Source: Xenorhabdus hominickii (GTDB lineage: Bacteria; Pseudomonadota; Gammaproteobacteria; Enterobacterales; Enterobacteriaceae). From it: a stretch of 64,000 nucleotides of DNA. The notes beneath the pieces were generated by a model, which worked only from the letters and a program-made list of their open reading frames with translations, had not been told where the DNA came from and did no database searches. Below, piece by piece: positions 30,491 to 39,905 of this stretch. The stretch is taken from contig NZ_NJAI01000006.1 in NCBI RefSeq assembly GCF_002632725.1, forward strand, positions 141,658 to 205,657. Direction: 5' to 3'. Made by a program: the position numbers and the translations under genes. How positions within the stretch are numbered: position 1 is the first letter of the stretch; every line of letters starts with the position of its first letter.

Positions 30491-30891
30491 CGCCGAAAAA
30501 TATTTGGTGATGCTCTATTTTCTAGGGTTCTTCTATAGGCCCTCCTTTAGGCGAAGTGTATTTGGCCAATAGGACGTTTGGGCTTTAAGGCCTAAATAAC
30601 TGGAAAATTCACAATCGATAAGTTTATTTACAACAGTGCAGTACTAGGACCCGGACTGAGCCAGTGAGTTTGTTCGTACTATCGGCCTGTAAAATATGAA
30701 ATCTTCGATCCTTCTCACAAATTTGCATATTTTTTCTGATGGGAAAGCTATAGAAAAGCTGAAAGTTGCATGTATGTATCTAACCTTTCTTGTTTTTTTA
30801 CATTTTTGATACAAATTTGACGATAATGAAACCATTAAATATATTAAATAATAGGTTATATTTTATGCATTCAATCCATCAGGAGGTAACC

Positions 30892-32322
30892 ATGTCGGTG
30901 CCAACGCTTAGGCATTTCATTAATGGCCAGTACATTGAATCTAAAGGTTCTGAATATTTTGATCTGGTAAGCCCGGTCACTGGTGAATCTTATGCGCGTT
31001 CTCCTAACGCGACCGAGGCGGATGTTGATGATGCTTATGCATCGGCTAAAGAGGCGTTTAAAATATGGGGGCGCAGTACACCCTCGGAACGTCAGCAGGC
31101 GTTGCTAGCGCTGGCTGATACGGTGGAAAAAAACGCTGAACGTTTGATTGAGTCACAAAGCCGCAATACAGGGCAACTCAAGCACCTGATTGCCTCTGAG
31201 GAGATTGCGACGTCGGTGGATCATATCCGCTTCTTCGCTGGTGCGGCTCGTTTTTTGGAAGGTAAGGCTACAGCTGAATATCTTTCTGGTATGACTACCA
31301 GTATCCGGCGTGAACCGCTGGGCGTGGTAGGGCAGGTTACCCCATGGAACTATCCGTTGATGATGGCGGTATGGAAGATAGCGCCTGCTCTGGCAGCAGG
31401 TAATACTGTGGTGCTTAAACCGAGCGATACTACACCGGAGAGTACTCTGTTACTGGCTGAACTGTCTGCTCCGTTCTTCCCTGTCGGCACCTTTAACGTG
31501 GTGCTGGGTAATGCCAGCGCGGGTGCCCTGGTTGTTTCACACAAAACGCCGGCTATGGTTTCCATCACGGGTTCCGTACGTGCGGGTTTGCAGGTTGCGT
31601 CTTCGGCGGCGGCTAATCTCACCAGAGCGCATCTGGAGTTGGGTGGCAAGGCTCCAGTAGTTGTTTTTTCCGATGCAGATATCGACAAAGCGGTGGAGAC
31701 CATTGCTACCGCGGGGTACTTCAATTCTGGTCAGGACTGCACGGCAGCTTCACGTGTGCTGGTGCATGAATCTGTTCACGATATCTTTGTCACTAAACTG
31801 GTGGCGGCAGCTAAAGCTACCCGTTTTGGCGATCCAGAAGATAAAGAAGCGCTGTATGGGCCGCTTAATAATGTTTGCCAGCTGGAGCAAGTCAAAGGGT
31901 TCATTGCGCGCCTGCCCGCTCATGCCCGTATCGACACAGGGGGCCGTCAAGCTGATCGTTCGGGGTATTATTTTGAACCTACGGTGATTACTGGTCTGGA
32001 GCAATACGATGAAATGATTCAGACCGAGATTTTTGGCCCTGTTATTACAGTGCAGAAGTTCTTAACAGAACAGGATGCTATCGAGAAAGCTAACGATGTG
32101 AAATACGGGTTGGCTTCGAGTGTCTGGACCCGCGACCATGGTCGCGCGTTGCGTCTGTCTCGTGAGCTTGATTTTGGAACTGTCTGGATTAATACCCATA
32201 TTCCTCTTACGGCAGAGGCACCGCATGGCGGCTTCAAGAACTCTGGATACGGTAAGGATCTGTCGTCTTATGGTTTCGATGAATATACGCGTATCAAACA
32301 CGTGATGAGTTCTAACGACTGA
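30892..32322 (+). CDS. NAD(P)-dependent aldehyde dehydrogenase, probably aminobutyraldehyde type
   Basis: The start is set at ATG 30892 because CAGGAGGT (30880-30887) stands in front; longer in-frame starts add an implausible tail. The 476-residue product has VTPWNYPLMM, the cofactor Lys in VVLKPSDTTP, the general-base Glu in LELGGKAPVVV (near residue 255) and the catalytic Cys in NSGQDCTAASR (near 288). Closest in character to PatD-like gamma-aminobutyraldehyde or betaine-aldehyde dehydrogenases. It would oxidise the aminoaldehyde made by the downstream oxidase to GABA or a similar acid. It is the first gene of a same-strand cluster reaching to 38064 that is clearly GC-richer than its flanks. 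Confidence 0.88.
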   Translation: MSVPTLRHFINGQYIESKGSEYFDLVSPVTGESYARSPNATEADVDDAYASAKEAFKIWGRSTPSERQQALLALADTVEKNAERLIESQSRNTGQLKHLIASEEIATSVDHIRFFAGAARFLEGKATAEYLSGMTTSIRREPLGVVGQVTPWNYPLMMAVWKIAPALAAGNTVVLKPSDTTPESTLLLAELSAPFFPVGTFNVVLGNASAGALVVSHKTPAMVSITGSVRAGLQVASSAAANLTRAHLELGGKAPVVVFSDADIDKAVETIATAGYFNSGQDCTAASRVLVHESVHDIFVTKLVAAAKATRFGDPEDKEALYGPLNNVCQLEQVKGFIARLPAHARIDTGGRQADRSGYYFEPTVITGLEQYDEMIQTEIFGPVITVQKFLTEQDAIEKANDVKYGLASSVWTRDHGRALRLSRELDFGTVWINTHIPLTAEAPHGGFKNSGYGKDLSSYGFDEYTRIKHVMSSND

Positions 32323-32337
32323 TACAGGACACCCATA

Positions 32338-33111
32338 ATGAATCAAAATAGATCTGCACGTGACCTGGTGTCACGTGCTCACCACGAGCTGTTTACTGAC
32401 CGTGATGTGGGGGCACTTGAACGTTATTTTGTGCCGAATTTCATTGAACATTCCCCGTTGGTCAAAGATGGTCTTGCCGGACTGCGTGAGTTGGTTCAGA
32501 CACATCCTAAACTACACCATGAACCGTATCGTGTACTACAGGACGGTGACTTAGTTGCTATCCACGGCCGTTTTACGGGGTTAGACGATCAGCCGTTGGT
32601 CGGTTTCGATCTATACCGGGTTGCTGATGGTTTAATCGTGGAGCACTGGGATGGCTTAGTGCCGCAGTCCGCGCCCAATGCCAGTGACCGAACTCAGTTA
32701 GACGGTCCGACTGAAACGGGTCATAACCATGATAGGGAGAAAAACCGCGAACTGGTGGTTAACTTTTTCACGCGTACCCTGATCGAAGGACACTATGATG
32801 AGTTTAGAAACTACACCAATGGTGAAGAGTTTCGCCAGCACAGCCCCGATATTCCTGATGGTACGGTTGCAGTCGTTGCATTTCTTAAGCAACTCAAGGA
32901 TGAAGGACGGGGCCTGCATTATGCAAAAATCCATCGTACAGTAGCCGATGGGCAATTTGTTCTGAGTCATTCGGAGGGGAGTATTGCCGGAGTACGTCAC
33001 AGCTATTTTGAGCTATGGCGTGTCGAGAACGGCAAAGTGGCTGAGCTTTGGGATGCTATCACCCCAGTACCGGAGGATGAGCAAGCACTGCATCGCCACG
33101 GTATTTTTTAG
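32338..33111 (+). CDS. Tandem SnoaL/NTF2-like protein
   Basis: A 257-residue protein made of two copies of a SnoaL/NTF2-like cone-fold domain. Copy one is residues 1-115 (YFVPNFIEHSPLVKDGLAGLRELV, VLQDGDLVAIHGRFTG, FDLYRVADGLIVEHWDGLVP). Copy two is about 135-257 (EEFRQHSPDIPDGTVAVVAFL, RTVADGQFVLSHSEG, FELWRVENGKVAELWDAITPVP). Both keep the His and Asp/Trp pocket pattern of polyketide-cyclase-like hydrolases. It starts 16 bp after the dehydrogenase. The activity is unknown; within an amine-degradation cluster it might hydrate, isomerise or dehydrate a side product. Confidence 0.8.
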   Translation: MNQNRSARDLVSRAHHELFTDRDVGALERYFVPNFIEHSPLVKDGLAGLRELVQTHPKLHHEPYRVLQDGDLVAIHGRFTGLDDQPLVGFDLYRVADGLIVEHWDGLVPQSAPNASDRTQLDGPTETGHNHDREKNRELVVNFFTRTLIEGHYDEFRNYTNGEEFRQHSPDIPDGTVAVVAFLKQLKDEGRGLHYAKIHRTVADGQFVLSHSEGSIAGVRHSYFELWRVENGKVAELWDAITPVPEDEQALHRHGIF

Positions 33112-33181
33112 CGTTGTTTGTAGACATGTAAAGTTTGCAGGCATGCTGAAATACCGTGTCATTTCAACCAGGAATTAGAGA

Positions 33182-33919
33182 ATGACAGCATATTCTATCG
33201 TCTACGCATCGCTCGATCAGGCTACCCGGACCGAACAGGTTGTGGAACGTTTAAGTAACGCGATCATCTCCGGGATATTACAAACGGATGAGCAGTTACC
33301 TAACGAAAATGAGCTGTCTCGGCTGTTGGGTGTGTCACCGGTAACTGTTCGTGACGCCTTGAACACACTGCGCGCTAGGCAGTTGATCGAGACTCGACGC
33401 GGACGTCATGGCGGTAGTTTTGTGTGTCAAGTTTCCGTTGAGACAATGCAGAAATATCACCCGTTACGACTGATAGCCTCAGGTGAACTGGCTGATTTCA
33501 GCGAGTTTCACTGTGCAGTGATTGGTCACAGCGCGAGGCTTGCGGCTCAACGTTCAACGCCGGGTGAACTGAAAAAACTTGAGCAACTGATTGACAGCTT
33601 TACGGCTGCGACACAACCGGATGCCCGTATACAGACAGATATGCGCTGTTTGTTAACTTTAGCATCCCAAGCACAGTCGGCTAGGCTTGCCAATCAGGAG
33701 CTGGAGATTCAGGCCGAATGGGTGCCTTTGATGGGGTTTTTGTACAGAGAGACTACCATTCACAGCGAGGTTGCTGCTGCTTGGCATACACTCCTGGCTG
33801 CTTTGTATAAGGGTGATGACCTAGCCTGTTACCAGATGGCGCAGAAGATGATTATCCGAATTACCGATCACCTGCTTGAATGCAAATTGCGTATGGATGC
33901 TGATGCGCCATTCTTGTAG
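33182..33919 (+). CDS. GntR-family regulator, FadR/FCD type
   Basis: A 245-residue protein with an N-terminal winged helix (VVERLSNAIISGILQTDEQLPNENELSRLLGVSPVTVRDALNTLRARQLIETRRG, residues 17-75) and an all-helical FCD-like effector domain (AVIGHSARLAAQRSTPGELKKLEQLI onward). It is embedded in the cluster it most likely controls, sensing a pathway amine or acid. No clear operator was located by eye in the 71-bp gap before it or upstream of 30892. Confidence 0.85.
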   Translation: MTAYSIVYASLDQATRTEQVVERLSNAIISGILQTDEQLPNENELSRLLGVSPVTVRDALNTLRARQLIETRRGRHGGSFVCQVSVETMQKYHPLRLIASGELADFSEFHCAVIGHSARLAAQRSTPGELKKLEQLIDSFTAATQPDARIQTDMRCLLTLASQAQSARLANQELEIQAEWVPLMGFLYRETTIHSEVAAAWHTLLAALYKGDDLACYQMAQKMIIRITDHLLECKLRMDADAPFL

Positions 33920-33973
33920 AGGTCTGATCGCGAGTAACGCGGCTGCATTCATCCCAGAAAAGGGGGAAGGCAT

Positions 33974-34726
33974 ATGTACAACGACATACACGTAGAACGG
34001 GCTAAGAGCATCTTAGACGATATTCTGGTCACGGCGCAGCAGGCCACTGCAGCTCTAGCGGATAAGACAGCGCATATTTTATTGGAGCTGCCATTATATC
34101 ATATGGAAGGTATCCGCTTGGCGCAGGAGCAGCGCGGTGCATTGCAAAAACATATCCACGATGTACTGCGTAACAACGCTTGGTGTAACGGGGCGGGATT
34201 TGCCAGCTATGCAGTAACGAAGACGGTTGGAGAAGAGGGAGGTTACTGGACGTTGGAGTGGTGGCGTCAGGAAAGGAATACCATTCAGTATGCGAAGCTG
34301 GAACACAATCAGGAGCAGCGCAGACACCTGGATTTCCGATTATTTGAGTGGTTCCGGCAGCCAGCTAGCCGTCACCTTCCTGTTATCGACGGCCCCTATG
34401 TGGATTATGTCTGCAACGGCGCCTACACGATTACGATAGCCCATCCGGTGCTTATCGGTGAAAAATTTGCTGGTGTTGCGGCGGTGGATATTCTGGTCTC
34501 AACGCTGGATCGGTTACTTCTGCCAGCTCTGGGCGCTATCGGTAAGCCAGCATTAATTATTAATGACGATGCGCGTGTCGTGACTTCAACAGTGCCGGGT
34601 GTTCGTTCAGGTTCGCTATTGAAGAGCCAGGACGTTAACTGGTCGGCCGATGGTGAAGTACCTTCACTGCGCTTGGTGATCCTACCGTCATCACATACGG
34701 AATCACACAGGGCGTTTGTCTGCTGA
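33974..34726 (+). CDS. Cytoplasmic cache-domain sensor protein
   Basis: A 250-residue protein without signal peptide or membrane segment. The pattern LLELPLYHMEGIRLAQEQRGALQKHIHDVLRNNAWCNGAGFASY followed by WRQERNTIQY, GPYVDYVCNGAYTITIAHPVLIGEKFAGVAAVDILVSTLD is typical of soluble dCache-like ligand-binding domains found next to GntR regulators in amine-utilisation loci. It probably binds the pathway substrate; whether it acts with the GntR protein is unknown. The start ATG at 33974 follows GGGGGAAGG. Confidence 0.7.
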   Translation: MYNDIHVERAKSILDDILVTAQQATAALADKTAHILLELPLYHMEGIRLAQEQRGALQKHIHDVLRNNAWCNGAGFASYAVTKTVGEEGGYWTLEWWRQERNTIQYAKLEHNQEQRRHLDFRLFEWFRQPASRHLPVIDGPYVDYVCNGAYTITIAHPVLIGEKFAGVAAVDILVSTLDRLLLPALGAIGKPALIINDDARVVTSTVPGVRSGSLLKSQDVNWSADGEVPSLRLVILPSSHTESHRAFVC

Positions 34727-34762
34727 AGCCCACTTATTCAGATTGCTGAGGAGTTTTTACTT

Positions 34763-36049
34763 ATGACTGAGTCAATGTTAGCTAAAAGGCGCAGCGAGGC
34801 TATCGCAAAAGGTGTTGGCGTGACCACACAAGTTTATGTTGAGCGTGCGGAAAATGCTGAAATCTGGGATGCTCAGGGGCAACGCTATATTGATTTTTCC
34901 GCCGGTATCGCTGTGGTGAATACCGGTCACTGCCACCCGCGTGTTATTGCCGCAGCCAGAGATCAGATGGAGAAGTTTCTCCATACCTGTCATCAGGTAG
35001 TGCCTTATGAAAATTATATAGCACTAGCCGAACGACTGAACCGTCTGGTGCCCGGTAATTTTGTAAAGAAGACCGTTTTTGTTACCACCGGGGCTGAGGC
35101 AGTAGAAAATGCCGTGAAGATCGCGCGTGCGGCTACCGGGCGCAGCGGCGTGGTGGCTTTCAGCGGCGCTTTTCATGGACGTACCTTCCTCGGTATGTCA
35201 TTAACCGGCAAAGTCGCGCCGTACAAAATGGGGTTCGGCCCGCTGGTTAACGACGTTTACCGTGTCCCGTTTCCGGTAGAACTGCACGGTATCAGCGTGG
35301 AACAGACGCTGAATGCACTGGAGAATCTCTTCAAAACCGAGATTGAGCCCACACGCGTCGCCGCCATCATCATCGAACCGGTACAGGGCGAAGGCGGTTT
35401 CTATCCTGCGCCTTCCGAACTGCTCAAATCCCTACGCGAAATTGCCGATCGCTACGGTATTGTATTCATTGCCGATGAGATACAGACGGGTTTCGCGCGT
35501 ACGGGAAAATTGTTTGCTATGGAACATCATGAGGTTGTGGCTGATCTGACCACAATGGCAAAAGGTCTGGCAGGGGGATTGCCGCTGGCGGCTGTAACGG
35601 GACGAGCAGAGTTGATGGACTCTGTGGTGCCGGGTGGTTTGGGGGGAACCTATGGAGGTAACCCGGTGGCGATTGCGGCTAGCCACGCAGTGCTGGATGT
35701 GATCGAAGAAGAGAAGCTGGCTACGCGTGCGACGCAGTTGGGGGAGCGGTTAAAACACTGTCTGCATGGGCTGCGGCCACGTGTCCCGCAGATCGCCGAC
35801 GTGCGTGGGCTTGGGCTAATGATTGCGGTGGAGTTTAACCGTGCAGACAGTCAGGAACCCGATGCCGGTTTTACCAATACTGTGCGTCAGAAAGCGCTAG
35901 AGCGAGGCCTCATTCTGTTGACGTGCGGTGTACACGGTAACGTGATCCGTTTTCTTCCACCGCTGACCATACAAAATGATATTTTTGACGAGGCGCTTAA
36001 CATTCTGGAATCTGTGCTGCTCGATCTGAACTGTAAAGAAGGAAAGTAA
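34763..36049 (+). CDS. gabT: 4-aminobutyrate aminotransferase-like class III aminotransferase
   Basis: A 428-residue PLP enzyme. The family signatures are HTCHQVVPYENYIALAERLNRLVPG, FVTTGAEAVENAVKIARAATGRSG (phosphate-binding region), FSGAFHGRT, IIEPVQGEGGFYPAP, IADEIQTGFARTGKLFAMEH (Asp contacting the pyridine N) and MAKGLAGGLPLAAVTGRAE with the Schiff-base Lys. GabT transfers the amino group of GABA to 2-oxoglutarate, giving succinate semialdehyde. No semialdehyde dehydrogenase of its own follows, so the aldehyde dehydrogenase at 30892 or a distant enzyme would complete the path. A ribosome-binding site (TGAGGAG) precedes ATG 34763. Confidence 0.9.
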   Translation: MTESMLAKRRSEAIAKGVGVTTQVYVERAENAEIWDAQGQRYIDFSAGIAVVNTGHCHPRVIAAARDQMEKFLHTCHQVVPYENYIALAERLNRLVPGNFVKKTVFVTTGAEAVENAVKIARAATGRSGVVAFSGAFHGRTFLGMSLTGKVAPYKMGFGPLVNDVYRVPFPVELHGISVEQTLNALENLFKTEIEPTRVAAIIIEPVQGEGGFYPAPSELLKSLREIADRYGIVFIADEIQTGFARTGKLFAMEHHEVVADLTTMAKGLAGGLPLAAVTGRAELMDSVVPGGLGGTYGGNPVAIAASHAVLDVIEEEKLATRATQLGERLKHCLHGLRPRVPQIADVRGLGLMIAVEFNRADSQEPDAGFTNTVRQKALERGLILLTCGVHGNVIRFLPPLTIQNDIFDEALNILESVLLDLNCKEGK

Positions 36050-36098
36050 TGGCTGGGAGTTCTTTACTGGCTCTGTTGGTTCATAAGAGAGGACAACA

Positions 36099-36497
36099 AT
36101 GCACTGGTATTTAAATGTATTAAAGAACTATACCTGCTTCAGAGGGCGAGCCCAGTGTAAGGAGTTCTGGTATTTCGTTCTGTTTCAGATCCTGGCTGTT
36201 CTCATCATTTCTTTTCTGGAAAGGTTGTTTGCTGTTGCCAATCCTGAAATTTATATGGGGTGGTTCAGCGCTATCTATCTGCTGCTCACATTTCTGCCGG
36301 CTCTGGCGGTAAATGCCCGTCGCCTGCACGATATCAACTGTAGCGCCTGGTGGTTACTGTTACATCTTATCCCGTTTGTCGGCACTGTTATCTTATTGAT
36401 TCTCGCCGCTCTGAAAGGGCAGGCGGGCAGCAATAAATACAGTTCAGAGAACCGGACTCACTCACAGGGAAATACCCCGGGTCAGGTTAACGGGTAA
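36099..36497 (+). CDS. DUF805 family inner-membrane protein
   Basis: A 132-residue protein starting MHWYLNVLKNYTCFRGRAQCKEFWYFVLFQ, with four hydrophobic segments and the ARRLHDINCSAWWLLLHLIPFVGTVILLIL block that defines DUF805 (YhaH/YhaI-like). Function unknown in the family. It sits 50 bp after gabT and 25 bp before the oxidoreductase, so it appears cotranscribed. Confidence 0.85.
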   Translation: MHWYLNVLKNYTCFRGRAQCKEFWYFVLFQILAVLIISFLERLFAVANPEIYMGWFSAIYLLLTFLPALAVNARRLHDINCSAWWLLLHLIPFVGTVILLILAALKGQAGSNKYSSENRTHSQGNTPGQVNG

Positions 36498-36522
36498 TTT
36501 CCGGTCACAAAGGAGTGCTGAA

Positions 36523-38064
36523 ATGGCAATGAACAGACGAGATTTTATCTCTACTGCCGCGACCCTCGCAGGGGCAGGAGTACTTTCATCTATACTTCCC
36601 ACGACATCTCTGCTTGCCCGGACCTTAACTGCGGTCGATACTTCGACCGTTAATATTGACCAACTCCGGCCAACGCTGTTGCAGGATGCACAGTACAGAG
36701 CCAGCCGGTTGGGGTTGGACCCGCGCATCTGGAATTGGCATAGAGACGTGGCTACCAACGCCATGCCCGCCAACTATTATGAGGCTTCCCTGGCTGATTG
36801 GCCGGCTTTTGGCAGTTTTTCTAGAGACCAGAGCTGTGAGGTTGTAGTTATTGGTGGCGGGTTGCTGGGGGCTTCCACTGCGCTGCATCTTGCTGAAGCG
36901 GGCATGGATGTGATTCTGGTTGAAAAGGATAACATTGGTTCGGGAGCCTCTGGTCGTAATGGTGGGCAGATGACCCCCGGAATTGCCCGCTGGGAAGCTG
37001 GAACCATACTGGAAAAATTTTCACCCGATGAGGCCAAACGTTTATGGCGTTTTGCATCGGTTGAAGCGATGAATCTTGTGGATGAACTCCGCGAGCGTTA
37101 CGGTTTTGAATGTGATCGCAAATATGGTCATATTACGGCAGCGATACACCCAGGTCATATGGGGCCATTGGTAGCTAATGCCGATGCCCGGCGCCAGCTG
37201 GGAGATATGGCGGTGAAGGTTATTGGGCCACACGAATTACAGGAAGAATATGTGCGTTCGAGTATCTATCATGGTGCCAATATAGACAGTATCGGTGGGC
37301 AGGTTCAGCCTCTGGCGCTGCTGCGAGGCCTAGTTTATGGCTTTACCAGACTGGGTGGACGAGTCTATGACAGAACGAAAGTGCAGAGCATCAGGCAGGA
37401 TGCCAACAGCACGGTCATAGAAACTGAGCGGGGAGTTATCAGGGCGAGTAAAGCCGTTGTACTGGGGGTACATGGCTCCACCGATGAGTTTATCTCCGGC
37501 CCTTCCACTACAGTGCCTTTTTTCACCTATGTGGCGGTAACTCCGCCGTTGCCAGTGGATATCCAAGAGCTAATCCCGTCAGATCTGCCAGTCTACGATA
37601 CACAGTTACAGATAGACTATTATCGCGCGGTGCGTGACAACCGCCTGTTGTTCGGTGGACAGGGTACTGGCAACTCCTGGTCACCGCGTGATGTGAACAA
37701 TTATTTGCTTGAGCGTATCAGAACCGTGTTCCCTCATCTGGAAAAAACCGAGCTGGAATACTCTTGGGGTGGGATCAGCGATCTAACCCTGAACGGTGCC
37801 ACCGATGCCCGCAAAAGCGGTGACAGCATCCCTGTATATATGGTACATGGCTGGAGCGGTCATGGAGTGGCGCAGACTGTACGCATTGGCAAAGCCATCA
37901 GCGACGATCTCACCGGACGCAATCACGACTTTACTATGCTTACCCGCATCGACCACGCGAGTATTCCGTTGGGCTCCTATCTCTCTCCGGTAGCTATCCC
38001 ATTGATTAAAGGCGCTCTGGGAGTGGTAAGTACACTTAATCCGACAGAAATGGTTTCGTTCTGA
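36523..38064 (+). CDS. FAD-dependent amine/amino-acid oxidoreductase with Tat-like leader
   Basis: A 513-residue DadA/PuuB-like (DAO-fold) flavoprotein. The Rossmann motif EVVVIGGGLLGASTALHLAEAGMDVILVEKD is near residue 107, GASGRNGGQMTPGI follows (common in gamma-glutamylputrescine oxidases), and a C-terminal WGGISDLTLNGATDA plus VHGWSGHGVAQT closes the FAD domain. Ahead of the domain is an N-terminal MAMNRRDFISTAATLAGAG with a twin Arg and a hydrophobic stretch, then about 60 residues of linker. This is a Tat-type leader, implying export, in contrast with cytoplasmic PuuB. Amine oxidation to an aldehyde fits the cluster. The ribosome-binding site AAGGAG is 8 bp before the ATG at 36523. Confidence 0.85.
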   Translation: MAMNRRDFISTAATLAGAGVLSSILPTTSLLARTLTAVDTSTVNIDQLRPTLLQDAQYRASRLGLDPRIWNWHRDVATNAMPANYYEASLADWPAFGSFSRDQSCEVVVIGGGLLGASTALHLAEAGMDVILVEKDNIGSGASGRNGGQMTPGIARWEAGTILEKFSPDEAKRLWRFASVEAMNLVDELRERYGFECDRKYGHITAAIHPGHMGPLVANADARRQLGDMAVKVIGPHELQEEYVRSSIYHGANIDSIGGQVQPLALLRGLVYGFTRLGGRVYDRTKVQSIRQDANSTVIETERGVIRASKAVVLGVHGSTDEFISGPSTTVPFFTYVAVTPPLPVDIQELIPSDLPVYDTQLQIDYYRAVRDNRLLFGGQGTGNSWSPRDVNNYLLERIRTVFPHLEKTELEYSWGGISDLTLNGATDARKSGDSIPVYMVHGWSGHGVAQTVRIGKAISDDLTGRNHDFTMLTRIDHASIPLGSYLSPVAIPLIKGALGVVSTLNPTEMVSF

Positions 38065-38823
38065 ATGGCTGGTTTCATTAGCCGAGAAGTCGTTATTATG
38101 CTCTTCACTACCTTAAAGAAATTTTCCATAGAAAACCGGAGAAAAACGTCGGGGCCTGCTGTGGCGGGCATTATTCGCATCGAACAAGGTTAGGAATGAA
38201 CTTCGTCACACGACATTTCGCGTTGGTAGCAGCGCGGCCGCAAAGGATAGAGGTGCAGCTCCCTGACGGGAACGTCCCTGATTCACTGCCCGGTACAACC
38301 GGGCTTTAAGGTCGCCTTGTTTCGCTGCTCCCACCGCGAGTCGGGTTAGCCCCGATTATCCCAAATGATGATAAACACCAGTGCTAACAGACTGGCATAA
38401 TTTCGTATTTTATTGTAATTACAAGAAAATATTTAATTCTGGCAAATACGTTTTCCACCCAGTGTCAGTAATGATATTCATAGCAGAGTGACTCACTATC
38501 ATGAAACTCGGCTTTTTCACTTGAAAAGTGTAAAAAATTAATCCTGACACGACCACCAATAAAAAGCCTGATGCACTACGGTGCTTTGAATGGAAAGAGG
38601 TATCCAGAATACCGTCCAGCATGGCCGAAGCTACGTACTCAAAGGGTAAATATATCGAATCATTATGCCGTTCAAATTTCCCTCATAAGACGTTAATAGG
38701 CCTTAGAGTATTTTTTTCAGGAAGTTTAATCATGATCAGCTCAAATATGCAGCTTTGAGCTTTGGGATGGTTGTTTTAATTCTAAAGAAATTAATTTCTT
38801 AGTGATATGGGGTGAGTAGTATG
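38065..38823. other. Gene-poor stretch after the amine cluster
   Basis: No supportable gene. It holds a GC-rich patch near 38220-38345 with a perfect hairpin (38288-38304), then AT-rich DNA. Short ORFs on both strands have no recognisable content. Confidence 0.5.
38288..38307 (+). terminator. Hairpin GCCCGGT-ACA-ACCGGGC followed by TTT
   Basis: A perfect 7-bp stem (38288-38294 with 38298-38304) and a short T-run. It lies about 225 bp after the oxidoreductase stop and might end the amine cluster transcript, though the T-run is short. Confidence 0.4.
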
Positions 38824-39069
38824 TAATTGTGGGATAACTGTCTGAAAGACATTATTAAATGGGCAGAGAATGCAGTCAACGTTCAAGCACTGATTCAAAC
38901 GGGTTCTCTGACTCGAAAAGACAATTCCAGTGATGATCTCTCTGGACGTCTGGAGCGGGAAGTTGCCCAATATCTTGGCTTCGATTATTCGCAGGAATGT
39001 GAAATTCGTATAACCGAACTGAACCGGAAGATTTTGTCACAGCATGCGCTTTCGTTCCTTTTACAATAA
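38824..39069 (+). pseudogene. Aminoglycoside 6-adenylyltransferase-like relic
   Basis: IIKWAENAVNVQALIQTGSLTRKDNSSDDLS resembles the N-terminus of AadS/AadK-type nucleotidyltransferases (ILxWAxxxxNVRAVIQTGSR). It is fused directly to RLEREVAQYLGFDYSQECEIRITEL, which resembles their C-terminal helix. The catalytic DxD region and about 200 residues between are deleted. The frame is open by chance. Recalled similarity only. Confidence 0.45.
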
Positions 39070-39250
39070 TGACGAAATTATCTGCACAGCGGCAGTAAGC
39101 CACCGAAAAGCACCACTGCCAGTCACCTTTAATAGCTAGTTTACGCCCAATTTTGATACTGTTGTTATGATATCAACGTGCTTTATTGCATAGGTAATAT
39201 CGCACCAGATACTGGTCGAACTCATGGAGCATGATGCGAACCCGTAACGT
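39030..39250 (-). pseudogene. Possible group II intron reverse-transcriptase scrap
   Basis: The minus strand reads FSVAYCRCADNFVIIVKGTKAHA, similar to the RYADDFVVLVKGTKAQA motif around the catalytic YADD of intron-encoded reverse transcriptases, with the YADD changed to CADN. Only this block is recognisable, so this is a relic at best. Confidence 0.35.
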
Positions 39251-39388
39251 CCTTCTCTTTTTGTCAGCGGCAAGACAACTGTAAAAGCCTTTGATTACCG
39301 GATTAAAACAGGCCGCTACTAGCGTGGTCATGTGCTACTAGCAAATCAACTTATTAATTTTAAAGGTAAAATTATCAAAAATATCAAT

Positions 39389-39422
39389 TGATAATGATTG
39401 TTATTTTTGATAATGCTTATCA
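39389..39422. promoter_or_regulatory. Overlapping Fur-box-like sites
   Basis: TGATAATGCTTATCA (39408-39422) matches the 7-1-7 Fur consensus TGATAATnATTATCA in 13 of 14 defined positions. TGATAATGATTGTTA (39389-39403) is a second, weaker match just before it. TTGATA (39407) and TATATT (39428) could serve as -35 and -10 with a 15-bp spacer, so the site would cover a promoter pointing toward the toxin at 39906. The roughly 480 bp between contain no supportable gene, so iron control of the toxin is possible but unproven. Confidence 0.65.
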
Positions 39423-39905
39423 AATGCTATATTAGTATCTTTAAGTTATCTTCACTAGTGGAAATTTTATGCGGTCGTGTATTTATTTAATGCAGTCTAT
39501 TCGCTGATAGGCTCTCTTAATAAGGGGAAATACACGCCCTGCGAGAGAAGCTTTTGACTTAAGTCTTCTGATATTAATGTAGATTATTACCATTTTTCTA
39601 ACACATTTTCTTTCAGCAACATGAGAATGGAATCACGTGATGGGGCATAGCAAATTGAAATCTTATGTTGCTTCGCCTCGTATGCTCCTCATAGACGAGC
39701 ATCTTCTCTGCGAGATTCTGATTTTTTCTCCCTGATGTTGTAACTGTTCGCCTTACAATGAACTTTCTGCCAGGTTATGGGCCTTGCAGATGAAGGATTG
39801 CTGTGGGTTCAGGCGATCAGATTAACTCATCATGACCATATTTGAAGTGTTATAACCCGTAAAGACCGTCAGTAGGACAGTAGGATTTTTTTAAGGATAA
39901 TTATC

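Noticed and set aside
38220..38345. GC-rich structured patch resembling a riboswitch such as the lysine type
   Set aside because: A few short matches only; the conserved core could not be aligned and no gene follows at leader distance.
38419..38622. 67-residue hydrophobic minus-strand ORF
   Set aside because: No ribosome-binding site, no recognisable family, and located among relics.
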